DNA of 64,000 nucleotides, taken from Thermohalobaculum sp039180675 (GTDB lineage: Bacteria; Pseudomonadota; Alphaproteobacteria; Rhodobacterales; Rhodobacteraceae). The stretch is taken from the NCBI GenBank assembly GCA_039180675.1, contig JBCDDC010000009.1, positions 1 to 64,000 of the forward strand, written 5' to 3'. Made by a program: the position numbers and the translations under genes. This document shows, in pieces, positions 34,318 through 42,378 of this stretch (positions are counted from its first letter, which is position 1; every line of letters begins with the position of its first letter). Under the pieces are notes generated by a model. That model was not told where the DNA came from. It saw only the letters and a list, made by a program, of their open reading frames with translations, and did no database searches.

Positions 34318-34968
34318 ATGGATCTGATTGCGGATGGATTGCTTGTTCTGGCGGCGCTGGCCGCGTCGCTGTACTGCTGGGTTCTGTCCCGGCGGCTGCG
34401 CCGGTTGACCCAACTCGACAAGGGGCTTGGGGCGGCGATCTCCTCCCTGTCGGAGCAGGTCGAGGAGATGCAGACGGCGCTCGCGCAGTCGAAAGAGGCG
34501 ATCGAGACACGTACCACGTTGTTGTCGAACCTGACCACTGAGGCGGATAAGGCCGCCAAACGGCTGGAGGTTGCCTTGAAGGCCGCTCCTGCATCCGTGC
34601 CTGAACCTGCGCCACGAGCCAATGTGCCGGAGAGCCCATCCGCCATTGAAGCCGCGTTTGAGCCGCAGGATGCTGTGATGGTTCCCGATGAAGAGATCCT
34701 CGATCTGAACGACGCGGATCCTGCGCTCGTGCCGGTGATTGACGAGGAAGAGGTGGATGCGGGTCTGCTCCGCGTTGACAGGCTCGATTCGGAGCCAGAC
34801 CGCGCTGCAGGGGCGCAGAAGAACGATGAAGGGCAAGCCGAGGATGCGGATGCCGATGCGATTGCTTCGCTTCTCAGCCTGACCAAGGCGTCCTCTGGCG
34901 GGGGTGCAGGTGCGCTCGACCGTCTGCTCAAGGCGCTCAAGCGCGATATGCAGGAGCAGAGACCATGA
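34318..34968 (+). CDS. Single-pass membrane coiled-coil protein after fliL (DUF6468-like)
   Basis: A 216-residue protein with an N-terminal TM (LIADGLLVLAALAASLYCWVL), a basic stop-transfer RRLRRLTQLD, a coiled coil (SLSEQVEEMQTALAQSKEAIETRTTLLSNL) and a disordered acidic C-terminal half. This organisation resembles the DUF6468 proteins found after fliL in alphaproteobacterial flagellar clusters. GGGAGG lies just upstream, and the stop overlaps the motE start. Its biochemical role is unknown. Confidence 0.75.
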   Translation: MDLIADGLLVLAALAASLYCWVLSRRLRRLTQLDKGLGAAISSLSEQVEEMQTALAQSKEAIETRTTLLSNLTTEADKAAKRLEVALKAAPASVPEPAPRANVPESPSAIEAAFEPQDAVMVPDEEILDLNDADPALVPVIDEEEVDAGLLRVDRLDSEPDRAAGAQKNDEGQAEDADADAIASLLSLTKASSGGGAGALDRLLKALKRDMQEQRP

Positions 34969-35564
34969 TGCCCAGAAGCATGCGAAGGAACCGCTCCGCC
35001 ATGGGGCTGATCGCGATTTGTTTCTTCGGCTCGGCGGTGCTGCGTCTAGCTGATCCCGATAATGCCCTCGCCACCGAGGTTGCCACTATGGCGGCGACCA
35101 AGGCTGCTGAAACCGTGGCTGAGAAAGCCCCTGCAGGTCCCGATCCGGCCGGGCAGGAAGAAATTGGGCGCTTGATGACGGCGCTTCGCGAGCGCGAGCA
35201 GCAGTTAGAGGCCCGTGCAAGCGAGATTGCCAGCCGTGAGCGTGTCATCGAAGCCTCGGAGGCGCGCCTGCGTGAACAGCTTCGCCTGGTCGAGGAGGCC
35301 GAGGCGAAGCTGGCGGCGACGCTGCGCATTGCCGACAGCGCGGCCGAGAAGGACATCGAACGCCTGGTCACGGCCTTTGAAGCGATGGATGCCAAACGCG
35401 CGGCGCCGATCTTCGAGAACATGGATGTCTCCTTTGCCTCTGGCCTGATCTCGCGGATGAACGGGAAATCGGCGGCGGATATCCTTGGCGGCCTGTCCGC
35501 CGACAAGGCCTATGCGATCTCGATCTACATGGTTGGACAAAACGCGCGCGCTCCGGTCGAGTAG
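34965..35564 (+). CDS. motE: MotE-like periplasmic chaperone protein
   Basis: A 199-residue protein with an N-terminal signal or anchor (MGLIAICFFGSAVLRLA), a coiled coil (about residues 60-115) and a C-terminal domain with AFEAMDAKRAAPIFENMDVSFASGLISRMNGKSAADIL, which matches the MotE/MgtE-N-like fold. In Sinorhizobium MotE is a chaperone for the periplasmic motor protein MotC. It overlaps the preceding gene and lies 104 bases before motA. Confidence 0.85.
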   Translation: MMPRSMRRNRSAMGLIAICFFGSAVLRLADPDNALATEVATMAATKAAETVAEKAPAGPDPAGQEEIGRLMTALREREQQLEARASEIASRERVIEASEARLREQLRLVEEAEAKLAATLRIADSAAEKDIERLVTAFEAMDAKRAAPIFENMDVSFASGLISRMNGKSAADILGGLSADKAYAISIYMVGQNARAPVE

Positions 35565-35596
35565 GCGCGCCGCGTTGGGGCATTCTTAACACCCGT

Positions 35597-35631
35597 ACGG
35601 TTAAGACGGTTGCCGAGAACGGTTAGGACGG
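35597..35631 (+). promoter_or_regulatory. Two 13-base direct repeats upstream of motA
   Basis: ACGGTTAAGACGG (35597-35609) and ACGGTTAGGACGG (35619-35631) differ at one base and start 22 bases apart, about two helical turns. They lie 38-72 bases before the motA ATG in the 104-base motE-motA gap. A third TTAA is at 35586-35589. This looks like an activator-binding array for a motA promoter. The factor is unknown. Confidence 0.55.
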
Positions 35632-35668
35632 CCGCCTCAGCGAAGAAATTGCACCTCAGAGGATCGAG

Positions 35669-36535
35669 ATGTTCGGCGTCGTTGGTATTGCAATCACCGT
35701 CACGATGGTGTTCGGCGGGTACTTGATCGCCGGCGGCAGCATGAAGATCATTCTCGCCTCGCTGCCCTATGAGATGATGATGATTGGCGGCGCGGCGATC
35801 GGTGCCTTCGTGCTCGCCAACAGCGTTCCCGACATCAAGCACACGCTCAAGGATGTGGGGAAGGTCTTCAAGGGCCCGAAATGGGTCGAGCAGGACTTCC
35901 AGGACCTCCTCTGTCTGCTCTTCATGCTGATCCGGATCGCGCGAACCAATCCACTGGATGTGGAGAACCACATCGAGAACCCGGCTGAGAGCCCGATTTT
36001 CCAAAGGTTTCCCAAGATCCTCGCCGACAGGGCGGCCGTGGACCTGATCTGTGACACGATCCGTGCGGGCACCATGAACTATGACGACCCGCACCAGGTC
36101 GAGGAAGTGCTGGAAAAGCGGCTGGAAGGGATGCATCACCACGCGGCCCATTCTAGCCATGCGCTGCAGACCATGGCGGACGGGCTTCCCGCACTCGGCA
36201 TCGTCGCGGCCGTCCTCGGCGTGATCAAGACCATGGGGTCGATCGATCAGCCGCCCGAAGTGCTGGGAAAGCTCATCGGAGGCGCCCTGGTTGGAACCTT
36301 TCTGGGCGTTTTTCTGTCCTACGGGCTCGTCGGTCCTTTTGCGACCCGGGTGATGTCGGTGGTCGATGAGGAGCACCAGTTCTATTGCCTGATACGCGAT
36401 GTCCTGGTCGCCAATCTCTACAATCATCCGCCGGATATCTGTGTGGAGGTGGGGCGGCAGAACACGCCATCCGCCAAGCGCCCGAGCTTCGGCGATCTTA
36501 ATGACGCGCTGCGCCAGATGAAGGCCGCAGCATGA
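35669..36535 (+). CDS. motA: Flagellar stator protein MotA
   Basis: The four-TM proton channel subunit (288 residues). Visible are GIAITVTMVFGGYLIAGGSMKIILASLPYEMMMIGGAAIGAF-type N-terminal segments (residues 5-46), the cytoplasmic loop, and TMADGLPALGIVAAVLGVIKTMGSIDQPPEVLGKLIGGALVGTFLGVFLSYGLVGPFA-type TM3/TM4 (about 175-232). GAGG precedes ATG 35669. It overlaps the 861-residue protein gene by 4 bases, so the two are co-translated. Confidence 0.96.
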   Translation: MFGVVGIAITVTMVFGGYLIAGGSMKIILASLPYEMMMIGGAAIGAFVLANSVPDIKHTLKDVGKVFKGPKWVEQDFQDLLCLLFMLIRIARTNPLDVENHIENPAESPIFQRFPKILADRAAVDLICDTIRAGTMNYDDPHQVEEVLEKRLEGMHHHAAHSSHALQTMADGLPALGIVAAVLGVIKTMGSIDQPPEVLGKLIGGALVGTFLGVFLSYGLVGPFATRVMSVVDEEHQFYCLIRDVLVANLYNHPPDICVEVGRQNTPSAKRPSFGDLNDALRQMKAAA

Positions 36536-39117
36536 AGAGATCAGTGGCAGCCCTTTGCCTGATCTTGGCCGCGGCACAGGCGGCGGAGGCCCAGCAAACC
36601 CGGTTGAGAGCGATCGAACAGCCGACGCTGAGCCGGATCAGCCTGCCGCTCGACGGTGCCGAATTCCAGCTCGAGAAGATCGCTCCGCGTCAGTTCGACC
36701 TGCTGATCACGCGACCCGGACTTCGCTTTGATACACGCCAGATCTTTCCCGACCGCCTGGTCTCTCGCGTGATCTCGGCCCGGCAGATCAAGGAACAGGA
36801 CGCGTCACGCCTGCGTTTCGTGCTCAACTGCGACTGCCAGGCCGACACACGTGTCGCTCGCGGAAGCCTGTTGATCGAATTCTACGATCCGAATGCCGTG
36901 GAAGCGGACGAGCCCGTTGAAGAGGATGGCCAGCAGCTCAGGCAGGCGAGGCTCAGCGCCGATCTCGCACCTGGGACACTTGAGCCCGAAGCTGATGAGG
37001 GGACGCAACTCTCGGACCAAGCGCAGAGCGAAACCGAGACTGCCACGGTTGATCAAACGCCTGCGCCGCAAAGAGCACCTCGCCCTTTTGCAAAGCCTGA
37101 GGTAGCTGCATCGCGCGCAGAGGAAACGGTTTCGGATGCGAACGCCGCCACCCAGCCTATCGAGAATATCGAAATCGTCGAATCTGGGGTTACCGTATCC
37201 GAGGCTGAAACAGCCTCTGGTCCCGCGACGCCGCCCGATCCGGATCAGAATGAAGAAATCCGGGTCGCTCGGCAGAAACTGATCGAACAGCTCACGCGAG
37301 CGGCCGAGCAAGGCCTTCTGGAATTCGCTCTTCCCGATGACGAGGATCAGGCAGAGGCGCTCGCTTCTGGTTTGGCACTGCAGGAGCCCGAGGGCTTCGC
37401 CGCAGAGGCGGATCTCGACGCTGTGCCGGAGATCGCACCACGGTCAGAGCGGGTGAGCTCGACAGAGGCGCCCACACGAAGTGAGCCGAAGCTGCCCGCA
37501 CCTCGTGAGCTCCCTGTCCGCGCCCGTACCGCGATCGACCGGGATTTCGTGGCCGATCGCAGTGATACGATCGTGCCTGTGGAACCCTGCCGGGCGAATC
37601 GGCTGCTCGTCTCGATCGATTGGCCGGATCCGCAGGACCCAGCCGCGATGCTGGCGCGACTACGGGGAGAGATCCTAGGCGAGTTCGATCAGCCGCGGCC
37701 TGAGGTGGTCGCGCGATTGGCCACGCTCTACATCTCGCTCGGCTTCGGTGTCGAAGCGCAGAAGCTGCTAGTGCTCTACGGTGCCACCCTTGAAGAGCGG
37801 GCACTCTACCAAGATCTCGCGAGCATTGTGGATGGCGGTACCGTCGCGCCTGGAATAGGGATCGCGGAGGATGGTCCTTGTTCGGGGGCTGTTGCATTGT
37901 GGCTTGCCGCAGCTGGCTTGCGCGGGCTGGAAGATCTAAAGACCGCCGAGACCGACCCGGCCCTTCTCGACGCTTTTGCCTTGCTGCCGCTCAGCATGCG
38001 AAAGCTGCTTGGCCCGCGGATCCTGACCCATGCGGTCGATGAGCAGAATGTCGCGCTCGCCCGCCGAATTGATCAACTGCTGCAACGCTCTGGCGGCAGA
38101 CTGGGCACGGCGCAGAACCTTGCGCTCGCGCGGCTGATCGCGCTTGAGGGCCGGCCCGAGGCAGCGGAGGCTATTTTTGCGCAGATCGCAGCTGCGCGTG
38201 GCGATCTCGCGACCGAGGCGCTGTTGCGCCTCGCTGAAAGCAAGCTTGCCCGCGGTGCGCCGATCTCGGATGCGGAACTCCAGGAGCTGAGTTTTGCCGC
38301 CTTCACCCATCGCAGCGATCCCAAGGGCCGCGCACTCAGGCTTGTCGAATTGCAGGGCCGCGCCGGTGGATCAGGTCTGCCAGGCGTGCTTATGGAGCTT
38401 CGCCGCTATCTGGAGGAAGCGCCTCAGGAAGCTGCGGACTATCGCGATATCGGTCATCTTCTTCTCGAGCAATCCGATCTGGACGAGACAGGCGGCGCGG
38501 CCTACGCGCAGGCAGTGCTGAACTACGCCGGTGAGATTTCGACGAGTGCCGATGGCGATACGGCCCGCGCGCGCGTCGCGACGCAGCTCACCGAAGCCGG
38601 CCTCGCCAATCTGGCCCTGCAATTCCTCGAGCCTGCGCTTGGGCGGCGCGATCCGGATGTTAAACTCGCGGCAGGCAAGGCGCTTGTCGCCCTTGGCAAG
38701 GGAGAAGCGGCGCTTGATCGGCTCGCCGGGCTTGACGCGGACGCGGCGCTTGAGACTCAGATCCGGGCACACCGTCTTGCCGAGACACCGGAACGGGCAC
38801 TTGATCTGCTCGCAGCCAGCCGCGATCGAGACGATCGTGCTGCAACGGACATCGCACCAGATGCTGCAACGGACCTCGCATGGCAAGCAGGCGATTGGGG
38901 TGCGGCCGCACGCGAGGGTTCGGCCGCGCGCCGGCTTCTGGCTTCCTTCATGGCAGAGGATGCGGGCGCACCGGAGGATATCGATCCGGATCGCAGCGCC
39001 GCGTTTCTGACGCCGCCGGAACTGCCCGACACAGCATCCTTACGTGCGTCTGAGGAAATACTCGGCAGCTCCGCCACCGTGCGCGAGATTATTGAGGAGG
39101 CTCTGGGCGATGGATAA
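36532..39117 (+). CDS. Large exported helical-repeat protein between motA and flgF (861 aa)
   Basis: No named family was recognised with confidence. A signal peptide (MKRSVAALCLILAAAQAAEA) directs it to the periplasm. Residues about 25-120 form a beta-rich domain with NCDCQAD. About 120-330 is acidic and low in complexity. From about 345 (VEPCRANRLLVSIDWPDP) to the end it is helical with TPR/Sel1-like A/L/E pairs. Overlap with motA and flgF and the neighbouring motE suggest a motor-associated periplasmic protein, possibly filling the MotC role. That is inference. The length is about twice that of rhizobial MotC. Confidence 0.75.
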   Translation: MKRSVAALCLILAAAQAAEAQQTRLRAIEQPTLSRISLPLDGAEFQLEKIAPRQFDLLITRPGLRFDTRQIFPDRLVSRVISARQIKEQDASRLRFVLNCDCQADTRVARGSLLIEFYDPNAVEADEPVEEDGQQLRQARLSADLAPGTLEPEADEGTQLSDQAQSETETATVDQTPAPQRAPRPFAKPEVAASRAEETVSDANAATQPIENIEIVESGVTVSEAETASGPATPPDPDQNEEIRVARQKLIEQLTRAAEQGLLEFALPDDEDQAEALASGLALQEPEGFAAEADLDAVPEIAPRSERVSSTEAPTRSEPKLPAPRELPVRARTAIDRDFVADRSDTIVPVEPCRANRLLVSIDWPDPQDPAAMLARLRGEILGEFDQPRPEVVARLATLYISLGFGVEAQKLLVLYGATLEERALYQDLASIVDGGTVAPGIGIAEDGPCSGAVALWLAAAGLRGLEDLKTAETDPALLDAFALLPLSMRKLLGPRILTHAVDEQNVALARRIDQLLQRSGGRLGTAQNLALARLIALEGRPEAAEAIFAQIAAARGDLATEALLRLAESKLARGAPISDAELQELSFAAFTHRSDPKGRALRLVELQGRAGGSGLPGVLMELRRYLEEAPQEAADYRDIGHLLLEQSDLDETGGAAYAQAVLNYAGEISTSADGDTARARVATQLTEAGLANLALQFLEPALGRRDPDVKLAAGKALVALGKGEAALDRLAGLDADAALETQIRAHRLAETPERALDLLAASRDRDDRAATDIAPDAATDLAWQAGDWGAAAREGSAARRLLASFMAEDAGAPEDIDPDRSAAFLTPPELPDTASLRASEEILGSSATVREIIEEALGDG
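38838..38880 (+). repeat. Two-copy 24-base tandem repeat within the 861-residue gene
   Basis: TGCTGCAACGGACATCGCA (38838-38856) and TGCTGCAACGGACCTCGCA (38862-38880) match at 18 of 19 bases with a 24-base period. The repeat encodes two similar AATD(I/L)A segments, in frame, in the C-terminal helical region. Confidence 0.75.
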
Positions 39118-39832
39118 TCCAGGCTATGTCACGCTGTCGCGTCAATCCGGCTTGCTGCAAAGGATGAACGCGATCGCGAACAACATCGCGAACCTGTCAA
39201 CCGACGGCTTCCGGCGGGAGAGCATGGTGTTCGCTGAGGTCGTGGATGCACTTACCGTCGAAGGCGGATCGCTTTCGCAATCCGCCGCGCGGGTTCGCCG
39301 AACCGATTTCTCACAAGGGGCGCTGCGTCAAACCGGTGGCACCTTCGATCTTGCAATCGAGGGGGACGGCTTCTTCCTCGTCGAGGATGGTGATGCCCCC
39401 GCGCTCACCCGCGCCGGAAGCTTTTCGCGCAATGAGGTTGGGGAGCTTGTCACCGCGAGCGGGCGGCGGGTGCTCGATATCGGCCAGGCCCCGATCCAGA
39501 TTGCACCGGAGGTTGCCAGCCTGAGTATCGGCACGGACGGCACGGTCTCGGCCGATGGCGTGCCGGTGGCCCAACTCGCGGTCGTGAGTGTCGAAGACAA
39601 CGCGCGCATGACACGCAAGGAGACCGGCCTTCTCACAACGGATCAACCGCTGATCCCGGCCGAGAATGCGGCGGTCTTCCAGGGCTTTGTCGAGAAATCG
39701 AACGTCAATCCGGTCCTGGAGATGACCGACATGATCAAGGTCCAGCGCGCCTATGAGATGGGTCAGGCGTTCCTTGAGGCCGAGGATGAGCGCATGCGTC
39801 AGTTCATCCGCATCACCGGCACACCAAGCTGA
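39110..39832 (+). CDS. flgF: Proximal rod protein FlgF
   Basis: Rod protein of 240 residues from ATG 39110, which overlaps the end of the preceding gene by 8 bases; an upstream in-frame extension is rejected. N-terminal NAIANNIANLSTDGFRRESM, central FDLAIEGDGFFLVEDGDAPALTRAGSFSRNEVG-type motif and C-terminal VNPVLEMTDMIKVQRAYEMGQAFLEAEDER identify the FlgF/FlgG family. Order before flgG supports FlgF. Confidence 0.92.
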   Translation: MDNPGYVTLSRQSGLLQRMNAIANNIANLSTDGFRRESMVFAEVVDALTVEGGSLSQSAARVRRTDFSQGALRQTGGTFDLAIEGDGFFLVEDGDAPALTRAGSFSRNEVGELVTASGRRVLDIGQAPIQIAPEVASLSIGTDGTVSADGVPVAQLAVVSVEDNARMTRKETGLLTTDQPLIPAENAAVFQGFVEKSNVNPVLEMTDMIKVQRAYEMGQAFLEAEDERMRQFIRITGTPS

Positions 39833-39856
39833 CACACTTAATCGGAGGAGGGAACC

Positions 39857-40642
39857 ATGCGGGCTCTTGATATCGCGGCCACGGGGATGGATGCGCAGCA
39901 AACGCGGGTCGAGGTCATCTCGAACAATCTCGCGAACATGAACACGACCGCGTACAATCCGCGTCGTGCGGAGTTTGCCGATCTGCATTATCAGCAGGTC
40001 CGCCAGCCGGGCACGATCAACGCGGCGGACGGTACTGTGCTGCCGACGGGGGTGCAGATCGGCCTCGGTGTCAGCACCGCTGCCGTCGCTATCGAGGCCG
40101 AGCAGGGCGCCTTGCGTCAGACTGGCGGCGAGCTTGACATCGCGATCGAGGGGTCGGGCTATCTGGAGGTCACCCTCCCGAACGGCCTCGCGGCCTATAC
40201 CCGCGATGGCGGCCTGAAACGGACTGGAGACGGGCTGATCGTCACGTCGGAAGGCTATCCCGTTGTGCCCGACATCACGATCCCCGAGGATGCCCGCAGC
40301 ATCGAGATCAACGCCGATGGCGATGTTATCGCAAGCTTCGCGGATCAGGTTGAGACCCAGGTGCTCGGCCGTTTCACGCTTGCGAGTTTCACCAACGACA
40401 AAGGGCTCGAAGCGATTGGCGGCAATCTTTTTCTCGAGACCGCGGCCTCCGGCGCACCGAATATTGGGGATGCCGGCCTCGACGGCCGTGGGATCTTCCG
40501 CAATGGGTTCCTAGAGGAGAGCGCGGTCGACCCCGTCCGCGAGATCACGGAATTGATCGAGGCACAGCGGGGCTATGAGATGAATGCCAAGGTGATCACC
40601 GCCGCGGATCAGATGCTTAGCGCCACGGTTCAGATTAGATGA
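39857..40642 (+). CDS. flgG: Distal rod protein FlgG
   Basis: Distal rod protein of 261 residues, the canonical FlgG length. N-terminal MRALDIAATGMDAQQTRVEVISNNLANMNTTAYNPRRAEF-type motif, central GELDIAIEGSGYLEV and C-terminal VDPVREITELIEAQRGYEMNAKVITAADQML are diagnostic. GGAGGAGGG precedes the ATG. The stop overlaps flgA. Confidence 0.96.
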   Translation: MRALDIAATGMDAQQTRVEVISNNLANMNTTAYNPRRAEFADLHYQQVRQPGTINAADGTVLPTGVQIGLGVSTAAVAIEAEQGALRQTGGELDIAIEGSGYLEVTLPNGLAAYTRDGGLKRTGDGLIVTSEGYPVVPDITIPEDARSIEINADGDVIASFADQVETQVLGRFTLASFTNDKGLEAIGGNLFLETAASGAPNIGDAGLDGRGIFRNGFLEESAVDPVREITELIEAQRGYEMNAKVITAADQMLSATVQIR

Positions 40643-41076
40643 TGCGCCTTTCCACCATCCTGGGCGTAGTCGCGCTTGCCGGTCTATGCGCTCCCGCTCA
40701 AAGTGAAGCGGGCGGTCTCGTCAGCACCCGCATGCTGACGAGCGGAACCGTGATCGCCCCAAGCGACGTGCGCCGTTCCGAAGGCAGCTTTGCGGGCGCG
40801 ATCCAGGACCCATCCAAGGCCGTTGGTCTAGAGACCCGCCGCACCATCTATGCCGGTCGACCCTTGACCGCCGCAGATCTTGGACCCCCGGCGGAGATCC
40901 GCCGCAACGACAATGTGGCGCTACGCTTTCTCAGCGGCGCCCTGCGCATCACGACCGAAGGCCGTGCACTTGGCCGAGGCGCGCGAGGTGACAGGATTTC
41001 GGTGATGAATCTCGACTCGCGGGTGATCGTCTTTGGCCGGGTGGCGGGACCGGGCGTTGTAGAGGTCGGACGATGA
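40639..41076 (+). CDS. flgA: P-ring assembly chaperone FlgA
   Basis: A periplasmic chaperone for FlgI assembly (145 residues). The signal peptide ends near APAQSEA. The SAF-type domain shows STRMLTSGTVIAPSDVR and GLETRRTIYAGRPLTAADLGPP, and the C-terminus has GDRISVMNLDSRVIVFGRV. It is short compared with enterobacterial FlgA, lacking an extra N-terminal domain, as is common in alphaproteobacteria. Confidence 0.93.
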   Translation: MMRLSTILGVVALAGLCAPAQSEAGGLVSTRMLTSGTVIAPSDVRRSEGSFAGAIQDPSKAVGLETRRTIYAGRPLTAADLGPPAEIRRNDNVALRFLSGALRITTEGRALGRGARGDRISVMNLDSRVIVFGRVAGPGVVEVGR

Positions 41077-41831
41077 GATCCAATGCGCTTTTAGGGCTGG
41101 TTCTGCTCCTCGGCATTGCTGGATGCGAACGCCTTGAGAATGTTGGGCGCCCGCCGCCCTTCTCGCCCAGCGGTGAGCTGGTTGCAGACCCTATCCCTTT
41201 GCGGGCGGAGCGGGTGGCGATTGCTGAGCCGCCACCGCTCGAGCCTCAAGTCGTCGCGCCTCAGCAGGTGCCGGTTCAATCCGCATCGCTGTGGCGATCC
41301 GGTCCGACATCGCTTTTTGGTGATCGACGCGCCCGGGGAAGGGGTGACCTGCTCACAGTCGTGATCAACATCGATGAAGAGGCGGAGATCTCAAACACCA
41401 CCGATCGTAGCCGGCAGGCGAGCGAGGACCTTTCGGTCGCAGCGCTTTTCGGGTTGGAGCAATACCTGCGCAACGTCGCGGGGATCGATATCGCCAGCGC
41501 GGCCCGTATCGGGTCGGATTCCAGCAGCGTGGGTGACGGTTCGGTCGAACGCAGCGAGGAAATCACGCTCCGCCTGGCCGCCACCGTGACCGAGGTCCTG
41601 CCGAACGGGCATTTTGTAATCGTCGGCAACCAGGAGATCCGCGTGAATTTTGAGCTCAGGGATCTGCGTATCCAGGGCATCATTCGCCCAGAGGATATCA
41701 CGCGCGCCAACGAGATCACCTATGACAAGATCGCTGATGCGCGCATCAGCTATGGCGGCCGCGGGCAGATAACTGACGTCCAACAACCCAGATACGGCCA
41801 GCAGGTGGCTGATATTCTTCTTCCGTTCTGA
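41073..41831 (+). CDS. flgH: Flagellar L-ring lipoprotein FlgH
   Basis: The outer-membrane L-ring protein (252 residues). A lipoprotein signal ends LLLGIAGC with lipidated Cys18. SLFGDRRARGRGDLLTVVINIDEEAEISNTTDRSR and the C-terminal RPEDITRANEITYDKIADARISYGGRGQI are family hallmarks. Its ATG overlaps the flgA stop by 4 bases. Confidence 0.96.
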   Translation: MRSNALLGLVLLLGIAGCERLENVGRPPPFSPSGELVADPIPLRAERVAIAEPPPLEPQVVAPQQVPVQSASLWRSGPTSLFGDRRARGRGDLLTVVINIDEEAEISNTTDRSRQASEDLSVAALFGLEQYLRNVAGIDIASAARIGSDSSSVGDGSVERSEEITLRLAATVTEVLPNGHFVIVGNQEIRVNFELRDLRIQGIIRPEDITRANEITYDKIADARISYGGRGQITDVQQPRYGQQVADILLPF

Positions 41832-41846
41832 GGTGCTGGTGGATCG

Positions 41847-42359
41847 ATGAAAATCCTTCTCCCCATCGCTGTTGTCTTTGGAGCGGTTGCCGGAATTGCA
41901 GCCGGCGGTCTTCTTGCGCCAGAGAGCGAGGTGATGGATGAGACAAGCCAGGACGATCCCGCCGTTGAGGCCGGAGCGGCCCCATCTCCCGATTGGGACA
42001 CCAAGGATCAGGAGCAGAGCGCAGCTGCGGATGAAGAGGTCGACTACGTGCGCCTCAACAATCAGTTCGTGGTGCCGATCGTCGAGCAGGATCGGGTCGC
42101 CTCGCTGATCGTTCTCTCTCTCGCGCTGGAGGCAGACGCAGGGTCTACTGACGCGGTCTTCGAGCGTGAACCGAAACTTCGGGACGAGTTCCTACGCGTC
42201 CTGTTCACCCATGCACGCTCTGGCGGCTTCACCGGCAGCTTTACCGATGAGCATCTCATGCGTGATCTGAGAACCGCCCTGCTGCGTTCCGCGAGGACGG
42301 TACTGGGTGAGCGGATAAGGAACGTGTTGCTTATCGAGATCGTACGGCAGGACCTCTGA
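41847..42359 (+). CDS. Second FliL-like membrane protein
   Basis: A 170-residue protein with an N-terminal TM (MKILLPIAVVFGAVAGIAAGGLL), an acidic linker (about residues 27-60) and a domain with YVRLNNQFVVPIVEQDRVASLIVLSLALE, ending ARTVLGERIRNVLLIEIVRQDL, which has the FliL-family pattern. It follows flgH by 15 bases. A second, divergent FliL paralogue in one island suggests a distinct stator- or ring-related role. It converges on flgD. Confidence 0.78.
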   Translation: MKILLPIAVVFGAVAGIAAGGLLAPESEVMDETSQDDPAVEAGAAPSPDWDTKDQEQSAAADEEVDYVRLNNQFVVPIVEQDRVASLIVLSLALEADAGSTDAVFEREPKLRDEFLRVLFTHARSGGFTGSFTDEHLMRDLRTALLRSARTVLGERIRNVLLIEIVRQDL

Positions 42360-42374
42360 GCGGATCCACCGCTC
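42358..42374. terminator. Short hairpin between the FliL-like gene and flgD
   Basis: GAGCGG (42358-42363) and CCGCTC (42369-42374) flank ATCCA in the 19-base convergent gap. The stem is short and lacks a U-tract, so its efficiency is doubtful. Confidence 0.4.
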
Positions 42375-42378
42375 GATC

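Noticed and set aside
33744..34940. A 398-codon minus-strand frame opposite fliL and the coiled-coil gene
   Set aside because: Ser/Ala/Arg-rich shadow frame covering two well-supported plus-strand genes.
35586..35604. TTAA...TTAA before motA as a CtrA box
   Set aside because: The spacer is 11 bases rather than 7; the direct-repeat explanation fits better.
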